Shown here piece by piece: positions 17,501 through 25,629 of a DNA stretch of 33,946 nt; within the stretch, counting starts at the first letter, position 1, and each line of letters begins with the position of its first letter. The position numbers and the translations under genes were made by a program. Under the pieces are notes generated by a model. The model saw only the letters and a program-made list of their open reading frames with translations, was not told the DNA's origin and made no database searches. The DNA comes from Flavobacterium azizsancarii (lineage in GTDB: Bacteria > Bacteroidota > Bacteroidia > Flavobacteriales > Flavobacteriaceae), in contig NZ_JAMZNK010000053.1 of the NCBI RefSeq assembly GCF_027980145.1, forward strand, positions 1 through 33,946, given 5' to 3'.

Positions 17501-17840
17501 GCTGGAGAACACGGGTAAATCGAATGTTTTAGAAAGTGCAGTTGATAAGGGAATTCACTCGTCTCCGTATGGATCTGACTTATGGTTAGAAGATGGTTCA
17601 TTTGTACGTTTAGAAAATGTTACTGCAGGATATACGTTCCGTTTTACAGATAAATATGTAGACTCTATCCGACTTTCACTTACAGGAAACAATTTATTAC
17701 TGATTACTGATTACTCAGGTCTTGATCCGGAATTGAATATTAGCGGAAGTGGTAAAACTGAAGACAACTTTGGTGGTGACAGAGGAATTTACCCTCGTAC
17801 AAGAAGTGTTGCATTTGGTCTGACTGTAAAATTTAAATAG
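14568..17840 (+). CDS. susC: SusC-family TonB-dependent outer-membrane transporter with STN signalling domain
   Basis: A 1090-residue outer-membrane transporter for oligosaccharides, here probably malto-oligosaccharides given the neighbouring amylase and glucosidase. After a signal sequence (1-41, ending NTYAQ) comes an STN domain (about 46-118, STIEKVIETIEQ to DTQIILKK). This is the domain that talks to FecR. A carboxypeptidase-D-like beta domain follows (132-205, VTGIITDENGLPLPGASV), then the plug (about 207-335) opening with DLQEIVVVGYG and including VRIRGISSL, VVVDGIQG and ASATAVYGSRGAPGVI. The beta-barrel extends to the C-terminus, which ends in VAFGLTVKFK with the usual final aromatic residue. 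The STN domain ties it functionally to the upstream sigma/FecR genes. SusD follows after 8 bases. Confidence 0.95.
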   Translation: MKKKSKNTGFLYRVFQNDLKLKLTTLLILVAMFNIRGNTYAQKTKVTLELNNSTIEKVIETIEQKTDFRFIYKLSDIDLDRVISISVKDQNINIVLDKLFKGTPTEFKVRDTQIILKKPELKTQSIPYQKQTVTGIITDENGLPLPGASVNEEGTKNGMVTDFDGKYKLTVESSASVIIVSFVGYKEKKVVASQSVINIQLVPDATDLQEIVVVGYGSTARKDVTGAVSSIAAKDMNQGAIVNPLQLIAGKAAGVNITQIGSEPGSGPSVRIRGISSLIGGNDPLVVVDGIQGNMDLLNQVPPSEIESIDVLKDASATAVYGSRGAPGVIIITTKKNKAGKTTMEYIGSTSIDFIPKKLDMLDANQWWATAQSVGVPASANHGSNTDWYNLLTQTGITQTHTLSFGGGTDKFNYRASLTAILQDGVVINSSNQKYIGRIQATQLALDDKLKLTFNLNTGVNNVTNSIGEVGTVSYKSNLITNSLLARPTDPVFNTNGTYYTDPTVFQYLNPYAVAQTATNERQSDNLFGSLKAELDLGKGFSANWFGSWRKTNTTIGYFMPAASTDALAVDQKGYANIKNERQNEKLTNISLNYKRTFGIHTFNALALYEWQSQAYQGNYAQARGFINDKTTYNALQFGDFSKVQSSDISSYKNDRTLVSYLGRLNYSLLDRYLLTASIRRDGSSVFGANNKWGNFPSASVAWQINKESFMATQTLFSELKLRVGYGETGNQQGLYPQTSLSLVGSAGTTYFGGMPITNFNITQNANADLKWETKKQTNIGLDFALLDNRLRGSVDVYDSKTENLLFDYTVPQPPYPYNQIKANVGSISNKGLEIALAYDVIKTENSTLTLAGNVSLMKNEVLNLSGSINGIPLNTDYVGWGAANSYLVQGKPVGAFYILEHTGKNDNGVETVKDRDGNGVIDQGVKSPDRYYAGSALPTYTFAFNPSYRYRNFDASVLVRGSGGNKIYNALNQNLSMLENTGKSNVLESAVDKGIHSSPYGSDLWLEDGSFVRLENVTAGYTFRFTDKYVDSIRLSLTGNNLLLITDYSGLDPELNISGSGKTEDNFGGDRGIYPRTRSVAFGLTVKFK

Positions 17841-17848
17841 TAAAAGAG

Positions 17849-19357
17849 ATGAAAATTAAAAATATACTAATAGCAGGAAGCGTTTGTTTCCTTGCCCTTT
17901 TTGGATGTTCAGACATTAGCGAAAATGTGTACGACAAATATCCGGCTGACGAATTTTATGGCACCCCTGAAGGAGCCAATATTGCCCTTGCAAGTGTTTA
18001 TGCCGAAATTCCGGGTGACTTTCAACGTAACAATATACCCGGCGTAGGTTACGCAGGAGCTGATAATGGCTGGTATGACATGAACTGTATGTCATCTGAT
18101 GAACAAGTGATTCCGCATAGAAATACCGGAGACTGGCAACAAGATTTTGCCCGTTTGCACAAACACGAATGGCTGCCAACAGATTTTATCATTAATAATA
18201 CCTGGAACTGGTTGTACAAGTCCGTTTTCAATGCAAATTTAGCAGTTCAGTTATTAGAAAAATCAAATGCCGAAGCTTCAAAAATTGCTGAAGCAAAAGT
18301 ATTACGTGCTTTCTTTTATTATTTATTGATTGATGATTTTGGTGATGTTCCATTTTTTACTGATAATAATATTACAGTAGATAAAATTCCGCAATCAAGC
18401 CGTAAAGAAATTTACAGCTTTATTGTAAAAGAATTAACCGAGAACGTAGAGCAGCTTTCCGGAACAAGAGGAGGAAACTATTACGGAAGATTCAATAAAT
18501 GGGCGGGTTATACTTTATTGGCAAAAGTATATTTGAACGCACAGGTTTATACCGGAGAAGCAAAATGGAACGAATGTTTAGCGGCTTGTAACAAAGTTAG
18601 CGAAGGTGGTTTTACACTACATTCCGGAGCAGCAAATGCTTCTAGCCCGTTAGGAAATAAATATTATGAATTATTTGGAGATGTACTTCCTGAGGATGAA
18701 ACCATTTTACCTATTTATGCAACTTTAGATATCGTTTCCCGTAATATCTATGCCGTTCGTAGCGTATATGGTCCGCATGGTACTGCTTTATTTGGAATGG
18801 CGGGTTGGAACGGAACTATTGTACCTAAGGATTTTTTCCTGAAATATGCCTTAAACGATATTAGAAGACAACAATTTTTAGTAGGCGAACAACCTGGAGG
18901 ATACAATTATACACTTGAGGTAGCTTCTCTTGACAATCCGGGAGCTGATCCTCAGGCGGGAGTTCGTAATATTAAATTTTATCCTGCAGGAGCAAAAAGT
19001 GGCGGAGGAGCTTCAAATGACTTCCCAATTTTTAGATATGCTGACGTAATTTTAATGATGGCCGAATGTAATGCCCGTTTAGGGAATCCTGGTGCTGCAA
19101 AACCTTTTATAGATCAGATCAGGCAACGTGCCGGTTTAGATGCATTGGCTTCAAACCCAACTCTTGATGATATTTATAACGAAAGGGGATTCGAATTAAA
19201 TTGGGAAGGTCACAGAAGACAAGATATGATTCGTTTTGACAAATTTTTATTGGCAAACGAATTCAGACCGGTATCTCCTGCTTACCGAAAGTTGTTCCCA
19301 ATTCCAACATCTGCTTTAGATGCTAACAAAGGACTAAAACAAAATCCGGGTTACTAA
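17849..19357 (+). CDS. susD: SusD/RagB-family surface glycan-binding lipoprotein
   Basis: A 502-residue lipoprotein with lipobox cysteine at 20 (LALFGC) and acidic residues just after it, as in surface-exposed flavobacterial lipoproteins. SusD hallmarks are the helical N-terminal part (AKVLRAFFYYLLIDDFGDVP), YTLLAKVYLNA, FPIFRYADVILMMAECNARL and the C-terminal NERGFELNWEGHRRQDMIRF. It should form the lid over the SusC channel and bind the polysaccharide. The sugar-binding residues cannot be assigned from sequence. It is co-transcribed with susC and followed after 13 bases by the SusE-like gene. Confidence 0.95.
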   Translation: MKIKNILIAGSVCFLALFGCSDISENVYDKYPADEFYGTPEGANIALASVYAEIPGDFQRNNIPGVGYAGADNGWYDMNCMSSDEQVIPHRNTGDWQQDFARLHKHEWLPTDFIINNTWNWLYKSVFNANLAVQLLEKSNAEASKIAEAKVLRAFFYYLLIDDFGDVPFFTDNNITVDKIPQSSRKEIYSFIVKELTENVEQLSGTRGGNYYGRFNKWAGYTLLAKVYLNAQVYTGEAKWNECLAACNKVSEGGFTLHSGAANASSPLGNKYYELFGDVLPEDETILPIYATLDIVSRNIYAVRSVYGPHGTALFGMAGWNGTIVPKDFFLKYALNDIRRQQFLVGEQPGGYNYTLEVASLDNPGADPQAGVRNIKFYPAGAKSGGGASNDFPIFRYADVILMMAECNARLGNPGAAKPFIDQIRQRAGLDALASNPTLDDIYNERGFELNWEGHRRQDMIRFDKFLLANEFRPVSPAYRKLFPIPTSALDANKGLKQNPGY

Positions 19358-19370
19358 AAACAAAACTATC

Positions 19371-20477
19371 ATGAAAAAATATATCAATAAATTATTCCTC
19401 TTAGGGAGCGTGCTTTTTCTAAGCGCTTCCTGTGACAGTGAAGCCGAATTAACGACGCTAAAATCCGTAAGTTTTCCTTCTGCAATTGAAGTTTCTTCCA
19501 GTACATTGGTACTAACAGAAGATTCTGCTGACGATAATGTTTTACTTGTTTCCTGGCCAAAAGTAACATTCCCAATTGATGCGCCGGTTACATATGCCGT
19601 AGAATTTGATTTAATTGGTGATACCAGTGGTACTACTGCCTGGCAAAAAGCCAAAAGAATTGTGGTTGGCGAAGACGTTTTAAGCAAAGCTTTTATTGGT
19701 CTTGATTTAAATAAAATTGCCGTAGACTTAGGTCTTCCACCGGATGTTGCAGGAAAATTAGTTGTTCGTGTAGAAGCTGCAATGGATCGAAAAATCTATT
19801 CTGATCCTATCACGCTGACCGTTACACCTTATGAAAAAAGCGTTGTTTTTGGCGAGATTTATATGCCGGGAGCTTATCAGGGCGAATGGAATGTAGATAC
19901 TGCTTTGGCTTTAACTGCAATTTCAAAAGGGATTTATCAGGGTTATGTAACAGTTCTTCCGGGTTATGGCCCCGTATTTAAATTAAATACTGGCAGAAAC
20001 TGGGAACAATTTTATGGTGCAGGCGCCACAAATAATGACCTGAAAGACATGAGTACTACTGATTTTGCACTTCCTGGAGAAGGTTCTTATCAGATCAAAG
20101 TAAATTTAAATACTTTAAAATGGAGTTCTACTCCTTATGCCTGGGGAATTGTAGGTTCATCAACTCATGCGCCAACACCTGAAGATAAAGACTACGGATG
20201 GAATCATTCTATTCCGATGTCCTACAACCATGAAACTAAAACATGGAAGGCGACTGCCAACTTATTAGCAGGAGCCTTAAAATTCAGATTGAATGATAAA
20301 TGGGATGTAAACTACGGACCTGCAGATCCTACAACAAATACCATTAACAAAGATAATGGTGGTGCTTATGATATTGGAGAACCGGGAACTTACGAAATTA
20401 CCTTTACTATAAACGATGTCGATCCGGTATCAGCAGGATATCCTGCAACTGCGACTTGTACAATCGTTAAAAAATAA
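19371..20477 (+). CDS. susE: SusE-like starch-binding outer-membrane lipoprotein
   Basis: A 368-residue lipoprotein (lipobox cysteine 21 in LFLSASC, followed by DSEAE). The N-terminal domain (about 25-155) is a SusE-type immunoglobulin-like fold (LVLTEDSADDNVLLVSWPKV). The rest carries two repeats of the SusE/SusF starch-binding-module pattern: YMPGAYQGEWNVDTALAL (about 165-255) and IVGSSTHAPTPEDKDYGWNH (about 260-365). The aromatic and charged residues (W, K, N in KFRLNDKWDVNYG) suit binding of helical alpha-glucan. It probably retains starch at the cell surface next to SusCD. Confidence 0.88.
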   Translation: MKKYINKLFLLGSVLFLSASCDSEAELTTLKSVSFPSAIEVSSSTLVLTEDSADDNVLLVSWPKVTFPIDAPVTYAVEFDLIGDTSGTTAWQKAKRIVVGEDVLSKAFIGLDLNKIAVDLGLPPDVAGKLVVRVEAAMDRKIYSDPITLTVTPYEKSVVFGEIYMPGAYQGEWNVDTALALTAISKGIYQGYVTVLPGYGPVFKLNTGRNWEQFYGAGATNNDLKDMSTTDFALPGEGSYQIKVNLNTLKWSSTPYAWGIVGSSTHAPTPEDKDYGWNHSIPMSYNHETKTWKATANLLAGALKFRLNDKWDVNYGPADPTTNTINKDNGGAYDIGEPGTYEITFTINDVDPVSAGYPATATCTIVKK

Positions 20478-20545
20478 TCTAAAACTACAATATAGTTTAG
20501 ATTAGTTTGAGTGATACCTGCCTTTTTTGAGCGAAAGGCAGGCTA
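20475..20545 (+). promoter_or_regulatory. Two hairpins between susE and the amylase gene
   Basis: The first pairs TAATCTAAAACT (20475-20486) with AGTTTAGATTA (20494-20504) with one bulge, overlapping the susE stop codon. The second is a perfect 9-bp stem, CCTGCCTTT/AAAGGCAGG (20517-20525 with 20534-20542). Neither has a full T-tract. They could reduce read-through into, or stabilise, one part of the operon message. Confidence 0.5.
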
Positions 20546-20571
20546 TCTTAAAAAAAATAAAATAAAAAAAT

Positions 20572-21954
20572 ATGAAATCAAATATAAATATCATCTACAC
20601 TTTAATACTTGCACTAGCATTTGTTTCGTGTAGTTCATCGGATAATAACGATTCAATTCCGGCTTCTCCTTATACACAGTATGGAACAGCATTCGAAAAA
20701 ATGCCAAAAAAAGAAGATGCCATAATTTATCAGGTCAACATTCGTGCTTTTAGTGCCGCCGGAAACTTAAAAGGTGTTCAGGACAGGCTTACTCAAATTC
20801 AGGAACTGGGTGCCAATGTTATTTATTTAATGCCTATTTATCCTGTTGGAAAAGTAAAAGCTTCAGGAGAATTAGGCTCGCCTTATGCCGTGCAGGATTA
20901 TAAAGCCGTAAATCCGGATTTTGGAACTTTACAAGATCTTCAGACTTTGGTCGAAGAAGCGCATAAAAAAAATATGGCTGTAGTGCTGGACTGGGTTGCC
21001 AATCATACCGCATGGGACAATCCCTGGATTACACAACATAAAAATTGGTACCAACAAGACGATAAAGGAAATATCATTATTCCGCCGGGAACAAGTTATA
21101 ATGATGTAGCGCAATTGGATTTCAATAATACCGAAATGAAAAACGCGATGATCGATGCTATGGAATATTGGGTTTACAATGCCAACATAGACGGCTTTAG
21201 ATGTGACTATGCTGACTTTGTTCCGCAAACCTTTTGGTCAGATGCGATTACGAAATTAAGAAGTATCAAAAAAAATCAAACCATATTGATGTTGGCTGAA
21301 GGATCTAAAGTAAATCACTTTGCTTCTGGTTTTGATTATACTTTTGGATTTAATTTTTTCAGCACTTTAGAAAAAGTTTTTAAAGAAGGTAAACCTGCTA
21401 CAACAATTCAGGATTCTAATGCTACAGAATATGCCAACAATTACAATCCTGAAAACAAAGTTGTAAGATACACCAGCAATCATGACGTAAACCTTTCAGA
21501 CGGAACTCCGCTTGAACTTTTTGGAGGTAAAAAAGGATCTGTTGCCACTTTTGTTGTTGCAGCATACATGAAATCTGTTCCAATGATTTACAACGGACAA
21601 GAAGTTGGGTATGACAAAAGGCTTAATTATTTTGCCAAAACTCCAATCGACTGGTCTGCCGCAGATGCATCTATGTTAGCCGAATACAAAAAAATTATCG
21701 CTTTTAGAAATGCCAGTAACGCTATAAAAACAGGAACTTTTACCGGATACAGCAGTGATGCCGTAAGCGCTTTTACAATGGTAAAAGATTCAGAAAAAGT
21801 TTTTGTTCTTTCTAATTTAACCAAAACTTCTGTAAAATACCTTGTTTCCCCTGCCCTAAAAGCAACATGGAAAGATGCTTTTACAGGAACTTCTGTTACT
21901 ATTGGCAACGAAATTACATTACTTCCTTTTCAATATTTAGTATTGAAAAATTAA
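20572..21954 (+). CDS. GH13 alpha-amylase-family lipoprotein
   Basis: A 460-residue glycoside hydrolase family 13 enzyme cutting alpha-1,4-glucosidic bonds. Lipobox cysteine is at residue 20 (AFVSC), with a Ser/Asp/Asn-rich linker after it, so it is probably surface or periplasm anchored. The four conserved GH13 regions are intact: DWVANH (Asp140, Asn144, His145), GFRCDYAD with nucleophile Asp212, MLAEG with acid/base Glu243, and TSNHDV with Asp305. At 460 residues it is much shorter than Bacteroides SusG and shows no inserted carbohydrate-binding module. It sits between susE and the GH97 gene. Whether it acts on starch, maltodextrin or another alpha-glucan cannot be decided from sequence. 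Confidence 0.92.
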   Translation: MKSNINIIYTLILALAFVSCSSSDNNDSIPASPYTQYGTAFEKMPKKEDAIIYQVNIRAFSAAGNLKGVQDRLTQIQELGANVIYLMPIYPVGKVKASGELGSPYAVQDYKAVNPDFGTLQDLQTLVEEAHKKNMAVVLDWVANHTAWDNPWITQHKNWYQQDDKGNIIIPPGTSYNDVAQLDFNNTEMKNAMIDAMEYWVYNANIDGFRCDYADFVPQTFWSDAITKLRSIKKNQTILMLAEGSKVNHFASGFDYTFGFNFFSTLEKVFKEGKPATTIQDSNATEYANNYNPENKVVRYTSNHDVNLSDGTPLELFGGKKGSVATFVVAAYMKSVPMIYNGQEVGYDKRLNYFAKTPIDWSAADASMLAEYKKIIAFRNASNAIKTGTFTGYSSDAVSAFTMVKDSEKVFVLSNLTKTSVKYLVSPALKATWKDAFTGTSVTIGNEITLLPFQYLVLKN

Positions 21955-22006
21955 TACCCACGCGACTTTAAAAAACAATATTAGATTTGCAAAAAACAAA
22001 AATAAC

Positions 22007-24184
22007 ATGAATTTTCAATCCCAAAAATCATTGCTTCACATCCGAAGCAAAAAATTAGCGTTACTTCTTTTTATTTGTGTCAATGCCGCATGGGTTCAGG
22101 CTCAGGAGATAACTTCACCTAATAAAAATCTTTCTTTAAAATTTGAATTAAAAGAAGGCGGAGTTCCGTCTTACCAATTATCATACAAACAAAAAGCAGT
22201 TATAAAACCAAGTTCTTTAGGTTTAGAACTTCAAAATTTACCTTCGTTTTTGGATGGTTTTACCGTTACAAATACAGCACAATCTTCTGTTGATGATTCA
22301 TGGAATCCTGTTCTAGGTGAAGAAAAAACTATTAGAAACAATTACAACGAATTGGTTGTCACTTTGGCTCAAGCCAAAAACAACAACAGGTATATTCGAA
22401 TTCGTTTCCGATTATTCAACGACGGATTGGGTTTTAGATATGAATTTCCGAAACAAAATGATTTAAATTATTTTGTTATTAAAGAGGAACGTACTGAATT
22501 TAATCTGGCCGGAAATCATAAAATTTTCTGGATTCCGGGAGATTATGATACCAATGAATATGCCTATACCACTTCGAAAATTTCTGAAGTTCCTTCGTTG
22601 ATGAAAAAAGCTACTATCGAAATCAATTCGCAATGGCCTATTAAGGAATTAGCGGTGCAAACTCCATCAATGATGAAATCTGACGATGGTTTGTATATCA
22701 ATATTCATGAAGCAGGATTGATCAATTATCCGGCAATGTATCTTGAAGTTGATGCTGTAAATTATAAAATGCGCAGTCATTTAGCGCCTGATGCCGTGGG
22801 TGCAAAAGGATATATGCAAACAGATGCACAATCGCCCTGGAGAACCATTGTTGTAAGTGATAAAGCGACAGAAATTTTGGCTTCAAAATTAATTCTGAAC
22901 CTCAACGAACCTACAAGTTATAAAGATGTTTCGTGGATTAAACCCGTAAAGTACATCGGGATTTGGTGGGAATATTTTGTGGCCGGAAAAAGTACCTGGG
23001 CTTTTGGAAAAGAAACTAACGTAAAACTGACAGATGATTTTACTAAACTAACGCCAAACGGAAAACACGGAGCCACAACAGAAAGAGCAAAAGAATATAT
23101 TGATTTTGCTTCTAAAAATGGTTTCGATGCCATCCTTATCGAAGGTTGGAACATTGGTTGGGAAGACTGGATCAACAACTGGAAAGAAGAAGTTTTTGAT
23201 TACGTAACCGCTTATCCTGATTTTGATGTAAAAGCAGTTCATGAATATGCCGCATCAAAAGGGGTGAAAATTATCATGCACCATGAAACGTCAGGATCGG
23301 CAACAAATTATGAGCGTCGATTAGATCGTGCTTTTCAATTTATGAATGACAACGGTTATGATGCTGTAAAAACTGGTTATGTAGGTAAAATTATTCCGCG
23401 TGGCGAACATCATGACGGACAGTGGATGGTGAATCATTACATCAACGTAGCCAAACGTGCTGCCGATTATAAGATCATGATTAACAGCCACGAAGCGGTT
23501 CGACCAACTGGTTTAAACAGAACTTTCCCGAACTGGATTGCACAGGAATCTGCTCGCGGAACTGAGTTTGAATCTATGGGAGGATTAGCACCGGATCATA
23601 CGACAATTCTACCATTTACAAGATTAATGGGTGGCCCAATGGATTATACTCCGGGGATTTTTCAAACAGATCTTTCGTACTACGGAACCGGAAGTACACA
23701 ACGTGTCAATACCACTCTGGCAAAACAATTGGCTTATTATGTTACAATGTACAGTCCGTTGCAAATGGCGGCTGATATTCCTGGAAATTATGAGCGTTTT
23801 CCAGATGCTTTTCAATTCATAAAAGATGTTGCGGTAGATTGGGACAACAGTTATATTCTTGAAGCAGAACCAGGAGATTACATCACGATTGCCCGTAAAG
23901 CAAAAGGAAAAAACGAATGGTTTATTGGAGGAATCACCGACGAAAACGCCAGAACTGCCAATATTACTTTTGATTATTTACCTGCCGAAAAAAAATTCAT
24001 AGCTACTATTTACGCTGACACGAAAGATGCTAACTGGAACGAAAATCCGCAAAAATATACGGTGACTAAAGTTGTTGTAACCTCAAAAACAATTTTAAAA
24101 CAATATTTAGCACCGGGTGGTGGTGTTGCAATCAGTATTAAAGAAGGAAATGCTGCAGAGTTAAAAGGATTGAAGAAATTATAA
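22007..24184 (+). CDS. susB: GH97 alpha-glucosidase (SusB-like), periplasmic
   Basis: A 725-residue glycoside hydrolase of family 97 with a signal peptide (ending near residue 32, WVQAQ). The N-terminal beta-sandwich (about 35-290) is followed by the (beta/alpha)8 catalytic barrel and a C-terminal domain. The SusB catalytic segment is present: Glu496 in NSHEAVRPTG and Glu520 in ARGTEFES, 24 residues apart exactly as the base Glu508 and acid Glu532 in Bacteroides SusB. This supports the inverting alpha-glucosidase subgroup rather than retaining alpha-galactosidases. It probably releases glucose from imported malto-oligosaccharides. It is the last gene of the locus and is followed by a terminator. 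Confidence 0.93.
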   Translation: MNFQSQKSLLHIRSKKLALLLFICVNAAWVQAQEITSPNKNLSLKFELKEGGVPSYQLSYKQKAVIKPSSLGLELQNLPSFLDGFTVTNTAQSSVDDSWNPVLGEEKTIRNNYNELVVTLAQAKNNNRYIRIRFRLFNDGLGFRYEFPKQNDLNYFVIKEERTEFNLAGNHKIFWIPGDYDTNEYAYTTSKISEVPSLMKKATIEINSQWPIKELAVQTPSMMKSDDGLYINIHEAGLINYPAMYLEVDAVNYKMRSHLAPDAVGAKGYMQTDAQSPWRTIVVSDKATEILASKLILNLNEPTSYKDVSWIKPVKYIGIWWEYFVAGKSTWAFGKETNVKLTDDFTKLTPNGKHGATTERAKEYIDFASKNGFDAILIEGWNIGWEDWINNWKEEVFDYVTAYPDFDVKAVHEYAASKGVKIIMHHETSGSATNYERRLDRAFQFMNDNGYDAVKTGYVGKIIPRGEHHDGQWMVNHYINVAKRAADYKIMINSHEAVRPTGLNRTFPNWIAQESARGTEFESMGGLAPDHTTILPFTRLMGGPMDYTPGIFQTDLSYYGTGSTQRVNTTLAKQLAYYVTMYSPLQMAADIPGNYERFPDAFQFIKDVAVDWDNSYILEAEPGDYITIARKAKGKNEWFIGGITDENARTANITFDYLPAEKKFIATIYADTKDANWNENPQKYTVTKVVVTSKTILKQYLAPGGGVAISIKEGNAAELKGLKKL

Positions 24185-24206
24185 AATTTTCTCTGAACCC
24201 AAATAC

Positions 24207-24244
24207 AAAATGGCGCATGAAAAAAATCATGTGCCATTTTTATG
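24207..24244 (+). terminator. Terminator of the alpha-glucan utilization operon
   Basis: A 14-bp stem with one G-T pair (24207-24220 with 24227-24240, core ATGGCGCATGA/TCATGTGCCAT) and a 6-base loop of A is followed by T. It begins 23 bases after the GH97 stop codon. Confidence 0.85.
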
Positions 24245-24299
24245 TTTTACCAGTTATAAATTCAATAATTTCTCTACATTCAAATGCCCAATTTTCTCT

Positions 24300-24795
24300 T
24301 TATCTTCTTAGAATAGGGTCGTATTTATCAACCTTCAATATTTCAGGATTAGATTTAGTCATATCCAACAACGGAGATAAAAGTATAATTTGAGAAGGTT
24401 GTACTCCTTTGTCATCTCTTAATTTTTGTGACAATGCAAAAGCCATTCCTCCGCCGGCAGAATCGCCTATTAAAGTAACATTCTCTGCTCCAACCCGATT
24501 AATTAAATTAACCAGTGCAGTATATACCATTTCAGTTGTTTCTTCAAATTGATGTTCGGGTGCCAAAGGATAATCAGGGATTACAACTGTTCTCCCCGTC
24601 CTTTCAATCAATTTACCGAAAAACACCCAGTGTTCCGGAAAATAACTTGAAACATAGGCTCCTCCGTGTATGAAGAAGAAATATTTGTTTATTGTTTTTT
24701 TTGGTGCTATGGTCCATACATTTCGTCCATTTACAACTTCTAAACCTATATCATACTTATCATAAAGTTCTGGTGTTGGTTTTGCTGCTTCGCCT
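24300..24795 (-). pseudogene. Truncated alpha/beta-hydrolase (hormone-sensitive-lipase-type esterase)
   Basis: The minus-strand frame from about 24795 to 24300 lacks a usable start: it is preceded by a TGA, and no ATG occurs before the conserved domain. It reads PTPELYDKYDIGLEVVNG, then YFFFIHGGAYVSSYF with the oxyanion-hole HGG, PDYPLAPEH and the nucleophile elbow LIGDSAGGGMA. These are the HSL-family esterase motifs. It stops after KVDKYDPILRR, so the remaining third with catalytic Asp and His is missing. The bases after the stop do not continue the family pattern. A one-base deletion at about 24793-24799 would put its beginning in frame with the end of the neighbouring OB-fold frame. Non-functional as it stands. 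Confidence 0.75.
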
Positions 24796-25348
24796 TGTCA
24801 TTTTTCACGGTCTGAGCAAACGTGGTGCTTTTTACTCCTGCCAGAAAAAGTCTTTTTTCTAATTGCTCACTTTCCGGACTTGGATCCTTTATATCATAGG
24901 ATTCATTTGAAGTAAGCTTTTTGATAGATTTCTCCTCAACTATTTTACATTCCTTTACAACCAAAATACTTTCTTTGTAAAGGTCACGGGCCTCTCCTGT
25001 AATGACAAGTGTTTGTCCTTTAGAATACTTGCGTAATTTTAAATAATCTGAAACAGGCAGTACACAAAGCTTCATTGTAACTCCGTCTTTCTTGTCTGAC
25101 AATTCTATTGACGGCAGCGCATAAATGTCCGGACCAACATACACGACAACACCTTTGATGGTTACTATTTTATTTTTATATAATTTTTCGGCTTTACTTC
25201 TATCATTGATAAAAGCGTCGTGTAATTCCTTTACAGGAATAATTTATTGAGTGTCCCTAATATTTAATTTTTTAGCCTGAAGGAGTCCAAAAACCAACAG
25301 TAATGTGATAATTGAAAGAATTCTATATATACCTTTTTTCCTGTTCAT
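24746..25348 (-). pseudogene. tRNA_anti-like OB-fold protein gene with nonsense mutation, fused to esterase remnant
   Basis: The ATG at 25348 starts a signal-anchor sequence (MNRKKGIYRILSIITLLLVF). After 34 codons there is an in-frame TAA at 25244-25246. The same frame then continues with KELHDAFINDRSKAEKLYKN, IVTIKGVVVYVGPDIYALPS and GQTLVITGEARDLYKESILV. This is the pattern of the tRNA_anti-like OB-fold family, which usually consists of small exported proteins ending about at CKIVEE. Here it runs on through SEQLEKRLFLAGVKSTTFAQ, which looks like the head of the esterase, then shifts frame near 24795 and stops at 24746. Nonsense codon, abnormal tail and frameshift together argue for a pseudogene. 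Confidence 0.7.
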
Positions 25349-25629
25349 GTAGTAAAGAAATAAATGTGTGTATCCCTATTAATTCCTCCTGTAAAACTGA
25401 TTTTTTTGTCGAGAGTGATGACAAACTAAATGCGTTAAAAATCTTTAGTACCGTAAAGTTACGCCATCTGTATATCGCTGTTTATCAAGATAAGACATAT
25501 AAAGTTCCTGAACTATCGTAATAAGACATTTATTAATCTGATACTATGATTGTATTATTAATTATTATGAACGAGTTTTCTTAATTGAAGCAAGACTTTC
25601 AATTAAAAAAATCGAAAATCTTGGATATT
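25349..25629. other. Intergenic region with a possible gene fragment
   Basis: About 280 bases between decayed genes and the aldo/keto reductase. On the plus strand, the end of a frame up to 25521 reads protein-like (FFVESDDKLNALKIFSTVKL to YKVPELS), but its first half is antisense to the pseudogene and I do not recognise it. A 9-bp inverted repeat (25581-25589 with 25598-25606) lacks a T-tract. Nothing else was seen. Confidence 0.3.

Noticed and set aside
25312..25521. A 69-residue plus-strand frame ending in a protein-like segment
   Set aside because: The first half is antisense to the signal sequence of the OB-fold pseudogene. The second half reads plausibly, but I do not recognise it and it has no clear start; noted only as a possible fragment.
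25581..25606. Inverted repeat as terminator of the aldo/keto reductase gene
   Set aside because: The stem is only 9 bp and the T-tract needed on the minus strand is missing.
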